Shown here: positions 25,043 through 35,558 of the stretch, one piece after another | Position numbering within the stretch: the stretch's first letter is position 1 | Layout: the number at the start of each line of letters is the position of its first letter | NCBI GenBank assembly: GCA_020809705.1 | Contig: CP085827.1 | Span: 7,068,001-7,132,000, forward strand | Length of the DNA: 64,000 nucleotides | DNA from: Calonectria ilicicola | Taxonomy: Eukaryota > Ascomycota > Sordariomycetes > Hypocreales > Nectriaceae | Reading direction: 5' to 3' | Position numbers and translations under genes: made by a program | Notes under the pieces: generated by a model | Told to the model about the DNA's origin: nothing | The model's input: only the letters and a program-made list of their open reading frames with translations | Databases searched by the model: none

Positions 25043-26576
25043 TTAAAGCTTTGGCACTACTACACCCTGTTTGTTGCCCACAATGAAGTCGGAAGTGATG
25101 TCGGAAATTCTTGTACAACCGGCAAGTGCCATGGTGCGTTCGAACTCTTCCATGAGTATTCTCATGCAAAGTTCCACGCCTTTTTGGCCGTCGTACTATG
25201 TAAGGGTTAGCTTCAAATGTGAGATATGCCGCATCGAAAATCATGCTTACTGCTAGCCCCCACAGTGGCGGACGAGAGACCCAAACGAAATCTGCACCAA
25301 GGGCTAAAGCCTGGACAAGAATTGTCAGCCAGTTAAATATTTTCCAGGAACGCTGAAATGCTACCTTGAAGATGTCTGTTCCTTTACGAATCCCCCCATC
25401 AACGTGAATTGGCACTCGGCCTTTGACAGCGGCTACAACCTCAGGAAGTACCTCAGCCGTAGTTACGACGCCATCGAGCTGTCTGCCGCCATGGTTTGAC
25501 ACCATTATCCCATCAACTCCGTGTTTGATGGCCAACTCAGCGTCTTCAGCGGTGAGTACTGATGCACGCATATTAGTTATTGAATGATTCAACGTCAATG
25601 CCTCTCCGCGCATTAAACCACAAGACATACATACCGCCTTTCACAAAAATCTTGAGCTTAGTTATCGATCGCAGCCAAGGAATGTGCTTGCTCCATTCTA
25701 GGCGAGGGTCTGCTCAATCACCTAGGGTTAGTCAAAAATAGCAGCTGACAGTCTGTCAAACTTACCATTAAGCCCATTCTGTTTGTTCTGTCTTTTTACC
25801 GTATTTGAATTCTCATTGCTGCTATTGGTAGCTTTCTGGTTTTCCACATCCATGGGAAGCATGAACCCGTCACGATCCAGGTTTTCAAACCACACGTTTT
25901 CTGGGACCCGAAACTTGTTCCGAACCTCATTTCTTCGTTTTCCATGAACTGGTGCGTCGACAGTGACTGCAAGTGCTGCAAACCCTGCTGCTTCGGCCCT
26001 TCGCACAAGCTGCTCGGTTATTTTGTTATCTATGAAGACGTACAGCTGCATAAGGTAAGGAACACTAGGGGATTTAGATGAAATGATGTCTTCAAGAGTT
26101 GCTGTGGCAAAAGTCGAAACCCCCATGGGCAGATTTAGGTTTGCAGCAGCCTTGGAGGTGGCAAGTTCACCATCGGGATGACATAACTTTTGCATCGAAG
26201 CAGGGCCAATCGAAAATGGATATTTTGCCTGATTTTTTAATTTAGCAGCTATTCTTTGAACTCCAACGGTTATAGAAACTAAGAACGAAAGAATTCATAC
26301 CGAAGAACCGAGGAGCGTGGTTGAGGTGTCGATATTTTCAACATTGCGCATCACCCGCGGCCTAATTCGATATTGGGACCAAGCCGCTTCATTCTGACGA
26401 ACAGTTTCGCAGTCATCTGCTCCTTCATTGAGAAACTCTGCAGGTACTCTTCGTTAGATTAACGTAATGAAACCCTGAACCGGAAATGTCAGTACCGTAC
26501 CTCGCACCATTTTGCTCATTTTGCTAGATGCTGCATTCTTCAGATCAGCGATGCATTGAATCTCCAGGGATGCCAT
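25043..26576 (-). CDS. FMN-dependent alpha-hydroxyacid dehydrogenase/oxidase (lactate/glycolate oxidase type)
   Basis: Seven exons on the minus strand (26501-26576, 26301-26437, 25766-26228, 25635-25709, 25365-25558, 25251-25310, 25043-25195) give 385 residues with phase kept across all six introns. Members oxidise 2-hydroxyacids to 2-oxoacids with FMN. The TIM-barrel landmarks are in order: the N-terminal [17 protein letters not shown] helix, [12 protein letters not shown], the MQLYVF substrate strand, [10 protein letters not shown], the catalytic [10 protein letters not shown] with its His-Gly-Gly and following Arg, and the phosphate-binding [20 protein letters not shown]. No heme-binding cytochrome b5 domain precedes it, so it is not a cytochrome b2. 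No clear peroxisomal SKL is present (C-terminus VVVPKL). Next to it are a transporter, a regulator and an aminotransferase, which could turn the 2-oxoacid into an amino acid. Confidence 0.9.
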
Positions 26577-27041
26577 CGTAATTTCTTAGTAGATGAATTA
26601 CGGTGCTACTTTTAGTTCTTTTTTTGTGTTGTTTGTTTTTATTGATGATGTGTTGTTAATTTGATAAGTCAACAAAATCAAAGCAGCGCTTTGATGTCTT
26701 TGCCGTCAAGAGTTGAGAGGTGACAGCCAACCATCGGTGACCTGTCCGATGTTGCCTGGTTTACCATTTGTGGCCTAGGGCAATGGCCTTCGTGTTATAT
26801 TAGACCGAACTTGGTGGGTGATCCGGCGCATCTTTGCTCCGACGTTCCGCGGCTTGCAGGGGATCAGCTCTCACCGACATCCCCCACACTCTCAATCGGT
26901 CCCGTATTCCGCTGCAGCACGTTCTGCTGAACTGATCGGTGAAACACAAGGGATAAGCACTTCCTTGACCAAGCATGTCAGCATTAGGCTATATTTTAAC
27001 GCAATACTAGCTTGCAGGTCCAATCTTGGTTCGGGGCAACG
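26577..27041. other. Promoter region of the dehydrogenase and 3' flank of the regulator
   Basis: 465 bp with a T-rich stretch near 26607-26640. No gene seen. Confidence 0.5.
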
Positions 27042-28529
27042 TTATCCAACACACAGAACGATGTTGTGGCGTTTCATCGTCATTTCAAACCCATGGGGCC
27101 CATATAGATCAGGATCATGATCCAATTCCCCCCAGAATAATTGAAGAGCATTGTGAATTCCTTCCAGTGTCGGAAATTTAATGAGCGAGTCTGCTAGTAT
27201 TCTCGAAAGGCGATCTCTCTGAGATTGTAGGAACATGCATGATCCAGAAACAAGAGAGGGCCACATCGAAGTGGTCCACGTGTACGCATCGGGTGGCATA
27301 CTCTCGATGTAGTGCAGACATAGCTCAATGCAGGGCTCCACCTTGGTGATAAGGCCAGTGGTTGGTGGATTGGGACCATGGTACGCCAAGTGCAAGTATA
27401 TTAGGAGTGCCTGTTGATAAATCAACCCAGAAATCTGGTAGTTCAGATCAGATTCGTTATCATCTGCTTCCCAAGCCATTATTTCCGTGAACAGTGCCGG
27501 ATATGCGTCTTTTATCGGGCCAGCTGACTCTTCTTTGACTTGGTCACCCAGCCAGCACTGCTGTGCAAGATTATGGATACGGGGGATCAATGAAAACAAA
27601 TGATGCGCACGGCCAAACATGAAGCCATATATTGGACTTCCTCTATTGAGCATGGTTAGAGACTGAAGTGCAGACTCTTCCTCAATAGCAAGCAATGGCT
27701 TCAGTCCAAACCCAAAACCTAGATGAGATACTATGGCCAGATATTGATACTGCTCAATAAAAAAACCAAGTATGTCTTGATCATATATTCGAGTCTTTTT
27801 TTGCATCTCCGATATCATCCACTTCAACGCACGAAGATGATGATAAAGAGAGCCTTGAGTATTTGCGGTAAGTACCTACTAGTGTGAGAAATGTGAATGA
27901 TGACTGTGGAAATAGGGGCTGTAGTAGAAAGCGTTGCTCACCTCATATTGGCAAAGTGCTAGTGAAGTTGCCACCATCAGAATTCGGTCCATTGCAGAAG
28001 ATGATTTCCATCCGGTAATTGCGTGAATCAATCCTCTTAATGCAACTACATAGTGATCAATAGAGTAATTTCCTACTGAGGGATTCATGTAAGACATATG
28101 ACAAGAGCTGATGGCAAGAATAGCATGCTGCAGGCCATTGCAGCCCGTGGCTACCCGGAGATTGTATGTGAGGTAGGCATTTTCTGGAAATACTCGACTC
28201 GCCAGCTGCAATGATGTGACATTTGCGAAGTGTTGAAATAACACGCTGTTCCGCTCGTTTCGAAATAGTGGTGGCAGTGCCGTTGGTTGCTGGATAATGG
28301 CGGGCACCAGGGGCGACTCTGGGTCTGGGATCGGGTCTCTAGGCGATTTAAGTTGCAACCCGTCAGTTGCAGAGATATTAAAAGAAGGCCAGTCACATAA
28401 TAGGTGGTTCCGAATGCAGCCGGAGCAAATGGGTCGAACTTCATCACACTTTTTGTGGCGACGTCGGCACGTGAAACAGCCCAATTTGGACCGGGGTGCA
28501 AGCTGGCTGTGCCTCGACGGAGATATCAT
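27042..28529 (-). CDS. Zn2Cys6 transcription factor (fungal-specific TF domain)
   Basis: Two exons (27942-28529 and 27042-27875) with a 66-bp intron encode about 473 residues. The binuclear zinc cluster near residues 18-44 has spacing Cys-x2-Cys-x6-Cys-x6-Cys-x2-Cys-x6-Cys with the basic RRRHKKCDE run. The rest is the helical middle-homology domain of ARCA-like regulators, with LQHAILAISSCHM and the intron-spanning CQYEVLTANTQGSLYHHL, and a GPHGFEMTMKRHN C-terminus close to the usual family end. It is a nuclear DNA-binding activator or repressor. It sits between the dehydrogenase and the divergent aminotransferase, so a local pathway-specific role is likely. The 610-bp divergent promoter at 28530-29139 is the most obvious target. 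Confidence 0.9.
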
Positions 28530-29139
28530 GATCCCAATGGATTGTTACAGTAACGACACTAATGAAAATATGAGGGGAAACAATCCAAGAGATTCCAAGC
28601 ACTACCAGACATGAATGAATGGTGACGAGAACTCACAACGAACAAAATGGTCTGATACTGATAAGATAAACGCGATTACGCTAAGATGCAGGGATCATGG
28701 GAAGCAGCAAAAGTGGAGTACCCCGACTTCAGTGGAGTCAACATCATTTGTGTACCTTCTGACAGCAGATAACCGCGGGAGCGCCTTGCCCTTCTCGGAA
28801 ATCAAGAGTCTGGAATGAGAAAAATCTGACCACTCCTTGCGCTGTATCCCACGCCATTTTCGTGTGCTCGCGTCGGATTCATACCCGCTCCGCAATCGTT
28901 TCATCTCGGCTCGGAACGTCGATGTACCCATCATTGCTTGAACATATAGATTATTCCGGAAATCGCTTCAAGAATGTAGGTCTGTAAAAAAAATATAAGA
29001 CGTAGTCTCCTTCGGAACCCATTGCTCTATTCTCATTGTCCCCAACAAACAAACATCACTGTCTGATCTTATCATTGATTCACTCGATCAATTTTTGGCA
29101 ATCTCATCACCTTGCACAATACACAACCAACCCGCAGCC
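28530..29139. promoter_or_regulatory. Divergent promoter between Zn2Cys6 regulator and aminotransferase
   Basis: 610 bp between two divergent start codons. A TATAAGA element preceded by an A-run lies at about 28990-28997, roughly 145 bp before the aminotransferase ATG. A 79-codon minus-strand frame (28695-28934) has no recognisable domain and is treated as chance. Confidence 0.55.
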
Positions 29140-30686
29140 ATGGCTACCAAAGTCGGAGAACAGTTGTCTGAAAAGACTCTCGAGCTCTTGGAAATGGAAG
29201 AGCAATACGCCGTCGGCGCTTTTGGTTCTCTGCCTGGTTTTATGGTATCTGGCAAAAGTTCTACGCTTGTAGTATGTGATACAGGCAACACAGATGCAAC
29301 ACTAAGATTTGGCTAATGAAACTCCAACAGGACGTTGATGGCAAAGAGCTTATTGATTTCATTTGCATGTTTAGTGCCACGAATTTGGGCCACTGCCACC
29401 CTAAGCTAGTGAAAGCTATAACAGAATCAGTGCAAACAAGTATGTTAGTAGCCGAAATTTCGAATTTAAATCTGACTCGAATTCAGTCACCCTTGCCAAC
29501 ATGTCTACGCACTCTGCCCAATGGCCACTCGTCGCGAAGGAACTTTGCACTCGGACTGGATACGACAAGGTTACCCCCATGTGTACTGGAGCTGAGGCTG
29601 CGGACACCGCTGTCAAGATTGCTCGCAAGTGGGGTATCAGTTGTAAGAGTATCAACCCCGAGGATGTGCTCGTTCTTGGAACTTCCGAAAACTATCATGG
29701 CCTCACAGCTGGTATCTGGCCCATCATGGAACCTTTTGACCAACATGGTATGGATCAGCCTAAACAGTAACAGAGAAGCACAAGGACCTAATATTTCGCA
29801 GAATATGGCGTATTCAGCAAGAACATTACTAATATCAACCCAAGTACTGGCAAGTTGCTCCGATATTTGCATGTTGAAGATTTCGAAGAGGTCTTGAGAG
29901 AACACCATGAAAGAGTGGCCGCAGTAATCATGGAATGCTTCCATGGTTTGTCCCCGTGAGTTAAGACATGGCCAGATCACGCCAATTTGATCAACTGACT
30001 GACAAACACGCAGCACATTTGAAGAGGAACTTGAGTTCGCCATCGGGGTTCGAAAGGTCTGCAAAAAGTACAATGTTTTATTCATTTCCGATGAAGTACG
30101 CCAAGGAGCCGCAAAGACTGGCAAGTTCTTGAGCTGGGAGTGGATGGGTTCTGAGAACAAACCCGATATTGTCACCATGGGCAAATCTATCAGTGGGGGC
30201 GGCTACCCTGCGTCCTTCGTACTCGGAAGCAATGAAATCATGACCCTTGTCAAGCCTTACCAATCGGCCAGCAGTTTTGCCATGGCCCCTCAAGCAAACG
30301 CTGCTGTACTTGCCACACTCAGTATCATGGACGAGGAGAACCTTGTGGCTCGTGCGCTGCAGATTCAGGCAAAATGGAGAGAAACAACCTCTGCATGGAA
30401 GCACCATTTTATAAAGTACATCACTTCGCGAGGAGGTGACATGAATATTGTCGTTGATGAGACTGTTGAAGGAGTAAGTGCTCGTCGTATCGCGCGACTT
30501 GCGTACCAGAAGGGTGTGTTGGTATATTCTCAAAAGGGCCCTGGATTTGGTCGCATCAGACTCGGAGTTGCCCTCACCATCACGGATGAGGAATTGAAGA
30601 AGGGTATGAGTATTTTGAAAGAGGCTTTGGACGAAGTACAATCATATGCAGACATTCCTGGATCCACTCATAAGGCAGATATGTAA
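29140..30686 (+). CDS. Class III PLP-dependent aminotransferase (ornithine/acetylornithine aminotransferase-like)
   Basis: Five exons (29140-29271, 29331-29439, 29487-29747, 29802-29955, 30014-30686) give 442 residues, the usual length. Fold type I landmarks are present: DVDGKELIDFICMFSATNLGH, CTGAEAADTAVKIARKW, FISDEVRQGAAKTG with the Asp that contacts the pyridine nitrogen, and MGKSISGGGYP whose Lys near residue 276 binds PLP. The family transfers an omega- or alpha-amino group to a 2-oxoacid. It differs from housekeeping ornithine aminotransferase at the loop after the lysine (SSFAMAPQANAA instead of the usual THGSTYGGNP-like run), pointing to a specialised substrate. It is divergent from the Zn2Cys6 gene and close to a hydroxyacid dehydrogenase that could produce its acceptor. 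Confidence 0.9.
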
Positions 30687-31178
30687 TCATGAGGATAGAA
30701 TACGTAACATACCGAAGGACAACGGCTTTGTTTAGATATAGATGAACCTATTATTCAGATATGAAGAAAAAAATTGTTTACTCAACCCTCTATTATCGGT
30801 GATGCATAAATTGGGCTCGGCCACTACATCGGCAAATCTTTTTGGAACTGAAACGATCAACCAAGCAGGGACATCAACGGTTGCAGAAGTTTTGCTGGCT
30901 TTTTGGCGAAGCCTTCCGCTAGCTCTCAAGTGTTGACAGCAGTCACCAATTTTGGCTCCAGGAACTTTCCGACTGCAGTTCGCCTACCAATTTCCCCTCC
31001 CCTTTGCTCACTCCAACCTTTTTGCCCTTGAGTTTCATGGCCAGCATCATCGTTCTTGCCCATGTCAACCGCTTTTCAATCACCCTTGCGTAAATGCGAG
31101 ATAATTTTTACTTCCCGGAAACGCTAAGATCACCAACAGAATCCACTGAGACACCGATAATTCGGCCTATGAACAGTG
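30687..31178. other. Intergenic; overlapping upstream ATG before the next gene
   Basis: 492 bp. An ATG at 31169 opens a five-codon frame that overlaps the next start (31179) out of frame, so translation of that gene may be damped. Confidence 0.45.
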
Positions 31179-33389
31179 ATGTCTGATCGAAAGAAATTGG
31201 GCCTTGGAGATGTCTTCTTTGTCATAAAGATAGGTCCTGAAGTCTACGGCACGCACCCTCAACCTCCACAAATGCTCCAATGCATCACAGATATTTTTAC
31301 TCCTGCTCAAGACCCGACTCGCGACCACCTGACCTTCCGACATTTCACATTTCACTCTGCTCAAAAATATGTCAAGGGTCTCGTCGAAACCTTCTATCCG
31401 CACCCCGACGACTCCCCACCCTTGTCCATGAGTGTAACATTTCTCAGGCGGTGGTATGATATCAGCGATAGCAGCTCCCTCTATATTGCCCTGCGAGAAT
31501 TGGAAATTTGCGTCGAGTCCGGAGAGTTGAGTATGTTCAATGCACCTCCGTGCCTGCGGATCGGGTGGCGATCTCGGCCCAAGCTTCAACTATCGTGCCC
31601 AGTTTCCGGCATGCGGCCCTTGGTATCCTCCTTAGCCAGTCCCCTCACCAGCAATATATTTGGACAAAATGCAGACTTTAGTGTTGGCACCATCGTCGGT
31701 TCGAGCGTTGACCAGAAGGAGCAGCCACAAATTGATGAGCCCATGACTATCACACACTTTGAACCTGCTGGACCAGAGATAAGGAACGCTATCAACGGGA
31801 ATATTCTCAACTCAGATGAGGATAGAAGAGGCGCCACCGATACTAATACTGCATATATCGATCATTCTATCGGTTTCGATGATGAGTATATGGAAGGAGG
31901 CACCAATGAGAGCAATACTTTCAATAAAACTGACTGGGCGCAACCATTACAGTCCAGTGCCCCGAGTGCCAGTCTCATTCCACTACTAAGCCGCTGTCTA
32001 ACGAAGGCACTCAAGGGGCAACCCGTCCTCAATAATGAGGATGAAGAGAAAATGAAATCTGTGTTTCAGCTAATATATTGGAAAGATGAGAACAAGTACG
32101 AGGAACTTGAGGCGAAGCGTTTTCCTGGCACGCTAAAGGTGCTGACCCAAATCGAACTTCGGCTGGTATACAGGTTCCTAGTGAAAATGACGCGGAATCC
32201 GTTGATGATTGGGCAATGTATTTGCGACCTCGCTACAAAACAGCCAGCCGAGATGCTGATGGCAGTGTGCGCCCTCATTCGATTAGCGGCTATGATCAAA
32301 CGCCACATCCAAGACCATCCGGACTTTCACCTTCCCCTCGAGCCCCCTCCAGGTCCAAAAGACCGATGTCCCAGCGGTGATTCATTTGGGGTGAAATGCC
32401 TCTGTGAACATGGAAACCCTCTGTCCCAGATACCGATAACTCTACTTCCAGGCCTGTTCCTACTTGTTTCCTGCAAAGGAAACATGAAGCATTGCGCATT
32501 CATTGCCGCCTCATACTTTTCGCCCATCATTCATGACTCGGGGCATCCATTGCAAGGTCAAAATTTTGTTTCAGTTCGCATATTCGATGAGGACACGGAC
32601 AGACTAAAGGTTTTGCCACCAACGCTGCAGGGTGGATCCAACGAAGGGAACTTCGCAGGGGAATCTGACAAGTCTGATGTGGAATTGAGACACTTACTAG
32701 CTTCCGTCCAATCCAATAGTGACGCGCAACTAAGTAGTGGCCACAGTCACCGAGCCGGAAACTCCATTGAGCCGCTTCTAAATGGTCAAAGCCTATTTAC
32801 CCCACCGCTGAAGCTTACATACAATGCACCAATATCTCACGACCACGATCCGAACTCGGTTCTCCTGCTCATGGAAAGGGAAATTTTATTGAAATTTGCC
32901 AGTGATGAAATTGACCATTACTCTGTCATCTTCTCCGTGCGTGTCACCAGTGGTCCTGCGGTGCACGCAGCAGTATCACTACCCTTGTCACCTAGTTTAG
33001 TCATATATGACGACCTCGGGATTGTTGATCGAGAAGCGCAGACCCATACTTACACCTATTTCTCTCGATTACGGGACCGCGCCTCAGTTTACGTCGACCA
33101 ACAAAATCATGCTACCCCCAAGATGCCACGCTTTCTCTTTCTGTCCAAGAGCATACTATCGGGCGGGCTTGATCATCTTTCCATGCCGTATCAGATCTTT
33201 CAGCGCCATACGGGGCTTCAAATAACTTTTGGGCGGCTAATTCAAGCCATCTACGAACTCTCTAGGCAAACGCCGTCGTCATTGCTCGATTTTGGGGTGC
33301 CTCAGCCGATGGATGACAACATGTCTCCGTCACTTGACGTGATGGCACAGCAGCTGTTGGAGTTGCTGACCGATTTTTTCTGTCCTTGA
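31179..33389 (+). CDS. Degenerate SNF2-like protein with shared N-terminal domain (helicase motifs lost)
   Basis: An uninterrupted 736-residue frame. Residues about 10-110 resemble the small proteins encoded at 33561-34010 and 34614-35249 (a DVFFVIKI strand, a FTFHSA helix start, then W-x6-L-x3-L). From about residue 330 it aligns with the first motor lobe of the ATPase gene at 35559-38483. NPLMIGQ matches NPLLGQ, but the Walker A run DDRGMGKT there is CDLATKQP here. The Cys segment SFGVKCLCE is kept. PLSPSLVIYDDL replaces the DEHH box, and SKSI replaces the SGTP motif. The second RecA lobe is absent and the protein ends soon after motif III. An ATPase is therefore not expected. Open frame and moderate similarity suggest a retained regulatory or decoy copy rather than a fresh pseudogene. 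Start at the ATG of 31179. Confidence 0.75.
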   Translation: MSDRKKLGLGDVFFVIKIGPEVYGTHPQPPQMLQCITDIFTPAQDPTRDHLTFRHFTFHSAQKYVKGLVETFYPHPDDSPPLSMSVTFLRRWYDISDSSSLYIALRELEICVESGELSMFNAPPCLRIGWRSRPKLQLSCPVSGMRPLVSSLASPLTSNIFGQNADFSVGTIVGSSVDQKEQPQIDEPMTITHFEPAGPEIRNAINGNILNSDEDRRGATDTNTAYIDHSIGFDDEYMEGGTNESNTFNKTDWAQPLQSSAPSASLIPLLSRCLTKALKGQPVLNNEDEEKMKSVFQLIYWKDENKYEELEAKRFPGTLKVLTQIELRLVYRFLVKMTRNPLMIGQCICDLATKQPAEMLMAVCALIRLAAMIKRHIQDHPDFHLPLEPPPGPKDRCPSGDSFGVKCLCEHGNPLSQIPITLLPGLFLLVSCKGNMKHCAFIAASYFSPIIHDSGHPLQGQNFVSVRIFDEDTDRLKVLPPTLQGGSNEGNFAGESDKSDVELRHLLASVQSNSDAQLSSGHSHRAGNSIEPLLNGQSLFTPPLKLTYNAPISHDHDPNSVLLLMEREILLKFASDEIDHYSVIFSVRVTSGPAVHAAVSLPLSPSLVIYDDLGIVDREAQTHTYTYFSRLRDRASVYVDQQNHATPKMPRFLFLSKSILSGGLDHLSMPYQIFQRHTGLQITFGRLIQAIYELSRQTPSSLLDFGVPQPMDDNMSPSLDVMAQQLLELLTDFFCP

Positions 33390-33560
33390 CCAGGGCGCGA
33401 AAGGGCCTTGCATCTGGAGTGGTAGGATATAATGAAGGAGGGTCCGATTTAAACTCAATCGGTTCATTTTATCTTCTAACCTATTTCAAATAATAGGAAT
33501 AGGAATAGTTGCTCAATTGTGTACCGTATTTCCAGTGTCTAAGTGATAGTTTTACCATTT

Positions 33561-34010
33561 TTATTTTTTAATTTGCTGCCGAAGGCCCCTTTCCCAATCA
33601 AAGTAGGTTTTTGCATCCATCAAGCATCCAGGAGGGTAGTCACGCGTTAGTCTGCATGTTGAGAATATAACACGCGTGATAGCGGACCCGTACTTGAGAT
33701 GAAGACGGAAGCGATACAAAGCGGCTAGAAATCCCCTTTCGTCCCCAAAAACCCATCTCTCGAAATGTTCACTTTCGAAAACTACGTCGACTTGTATGAT
33801 AAAATGATTGCTGTTGGTGGCTCTCTTTCTGAGTACATTGCTTAGAAGCAGCTCCAAAGAACAATGAGATAGTTCTTGAGGACCTCCTAGCGGACAACCG
33901 GGTGAGAAGCTGCCGCGCAGGTAGCCCCTTTGCTCAAGCCCAGAATGTAGCACTTCTGGACCAGAAGATTCATCGGAGCGCACATAGCAATTGATATGGC
34001 CCACATTCAT
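33561..34010 (-). CDS. Small protein, stand-alone copy of the shared N-terminal domain
   Basis: 149 residues on the minus strand, no known domain. It aligns over nearly its full length with the protein at 34614-35249: a GHINCYVRS strand against SEIYYYVPD, an LSHCSLELLLSNVL helix against YSFEKFCQEILHNVV, the strand before EHFERWVFGDERGF against SKEYWCFADEGGF, and a late strand RVIFSTC against VVFCE. The core pattern is an aromatic-rich strand, Asp/Asn-Glu-x-Gly-Phe, then Leu at +4 and +7. There is no signal peptide or membrane segment. Its neighbours on both sides carry the same domain, in opposite orientation. The start at 34010 could be internal to a longer spliced gene, because the frame stays open for a short distance upstream. 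Confidence 0.6.
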   Translation of the reverse strand: MNVGHINCYVRSDESSGPEVLHSGLEQRGYLRGSFSPGCPLGGPQELSHCSLELLLSNVLRKRATNSNHFIIQVDVVFESEHFERWVFGDERGFLAALYRFRLHLKYGSAITRVIFSTCRLTRDYPPGCLMDAKTYFDWERGLRQQIKK

Positions 34011-34613
34011 TTCAAAATGGAGACGCGATGAAATTGTCGAATCTCAACTTCGAGCTGATGTGCAGAAAAAGCGAAAATCTTTAGGGTCGCCACGTTCAAG
34101 ACAGCTAAGAGAAGAGGAGCACGTGAATTTCCCGTCGCGAGAGTTGTCCGCCAGGTAAACAAGCTTTTTAAGCGACGATAACTGTGATAAAGTCGCGTAA
34201 CGAGTAGGTTTGTGCCGGCACAGAGAGTTGTTGATGGTCGTGTGCGCACAGCTGCGAAGCCGGGGCAAAAGGGACACGGTTCATAAAACGCGGATGGCAC
34301 AAAGATAATAAAAAGAAGACGACATAGAGAGGGATGAAATAAATTACAGAACTTGTCACTCGTAGGCACTTGTAGGCATTGTCCTATATTTGTCTTTTTA
34401 TCCTAAGCGAACTGCGCAAACACAATTTTAATGAGGCACAATATAACCGGTGTCACCAAAAAGGATGGTACAGGGTAGCGGACGCTCAGAGCTGGTGATT
34501 GCTTTTGGTACCGCGTGCACGAAACAAGCGCCTGAGGTCACCACGGTTTCTTTCACCGGCGACTGGCACAACCAAAAACTTCTTCACCTTTCATCCATCA
34601 ACTACATCGCAGA
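34011..34613. other. Head-to-head spacer between the two small paralogues
   Basis: About 600 bp between the divergent small genes. A 120-codon minus frame (34007-34369) has no recognisable domain. An upstream exon of the minus-strand gene could lie here. Confidence 0.45.
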
Positions 34614-35249
34614 ATGAACGGGGCTCTTATGACACCGGTGCAGAACAAACGCCGGGCAAGTGGATTGTTCCTGCAACATGGCGCAACAAAGCGGCTACAG
34701 GGAGCGAGGTACGAAGTCGTGGGATGAAGTCTATGATGCACGTTACTGACCAGGGCGGTGTTAACGCAACACAGCTCACACTTGCATCCTCCACCACCAC
34801 ATCTGGCATACCTCTCCCCCCCCAAGGACATATCCGAAATATATTACTACGTGCCTGACTGGAGGCCGCCTCAAGACTCCTGGCACTGTGGATGCCTGTC
34901 AGTTGCTTTAAAGGACGCGACGAGCTTGCAGCCGCACCACCCCGACTCATACTCCTTTGAGAAGTTCTGCCAGGAGATTCTCCACAACGTTGTAGGGGAG
35001 GAATACCGTTGCCGGGTTGTGCATGCTCAGATTCTGCTGTCTGGGAATTCCAAGGAATACTGGTGCTTTGCGGACGAGGGTGGCTTCAACACATTTCTTG
35101 TTTGGTTGAGTGTGCTCACTCGACAAGGAGCGCTGTCGCAAGCTGGAGTCACAGTTGTGTTTTGTGAGATTGATGGGCCATGGGAGGGGCACCTTGGGAC
35201 AGCTCGGAAATTGTTTTCGCCTGATCCACGTTGTTTTGGTTTTGAGTAA
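34614..35249 (+). CDS. Small protein, second stand-alone copy of the shared N-terminal domain
   Basis: The conserved part lies in a frame that has no ATG at its 5' end, so I infer two exons (34614-34708 and 34754-35249) joined across a 45-bp intron with an ACTGAC branch and CAG acceptor, giving about 196 residues. The N-terminal 30 or so residues are basic. The domain starts near residue 52 with DISEIYYYVPDW, continues through YSFEKFCQEIL and EYWCFADEGGFNTFLVWL, and ends with a GVTVVFCE strand. It is paralogous to the inverted gene at 33561-34010 and to the N-termini of the flanking large proteins. No known function. The first exon is less certain than the second. Confidence 0.55.
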
Positions 35250-35558
35250 CCTGCACAAGTAAAAGCACCTTGTTTCTCTGCAAGCTGGAGCCCAGTGGTT
35301 GTTGATAAACTCTGTTTACATGGTTAAATTCTGTCCATTAGATTTGGCGCACATGTCTCTCACAATCAACCTGTAGAGTGGTGCTCCCGTGGTTGGCCGT
35401 AAATTTATCCCTAACACACGCTGACGGCCATAGCCACTGTTGCCAGTGGCATTACACTGCGCTGTACGCTGCACGTCTGCAATTAATTCTTCTCCACCTC
35501 ACTTTGTCCCTCATTCGCTCTCTTTTTGCACCAACCTTCATTCATCTTGGTTGCAACC
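35250..35558. other. Promoter region of the SNF2-like ATPase gene
   Basis: 309 bp, pyrimidine-rich near the 3' end, no gene seen. Confidence 0.45.

Noticed and set aside
28695..28934. 79-codon frame upstream of the Zn2Cys6 gene
   Set aside because: Lies in the divergent promoter, has no domain, and the zinc cluster gene already has a normal start.
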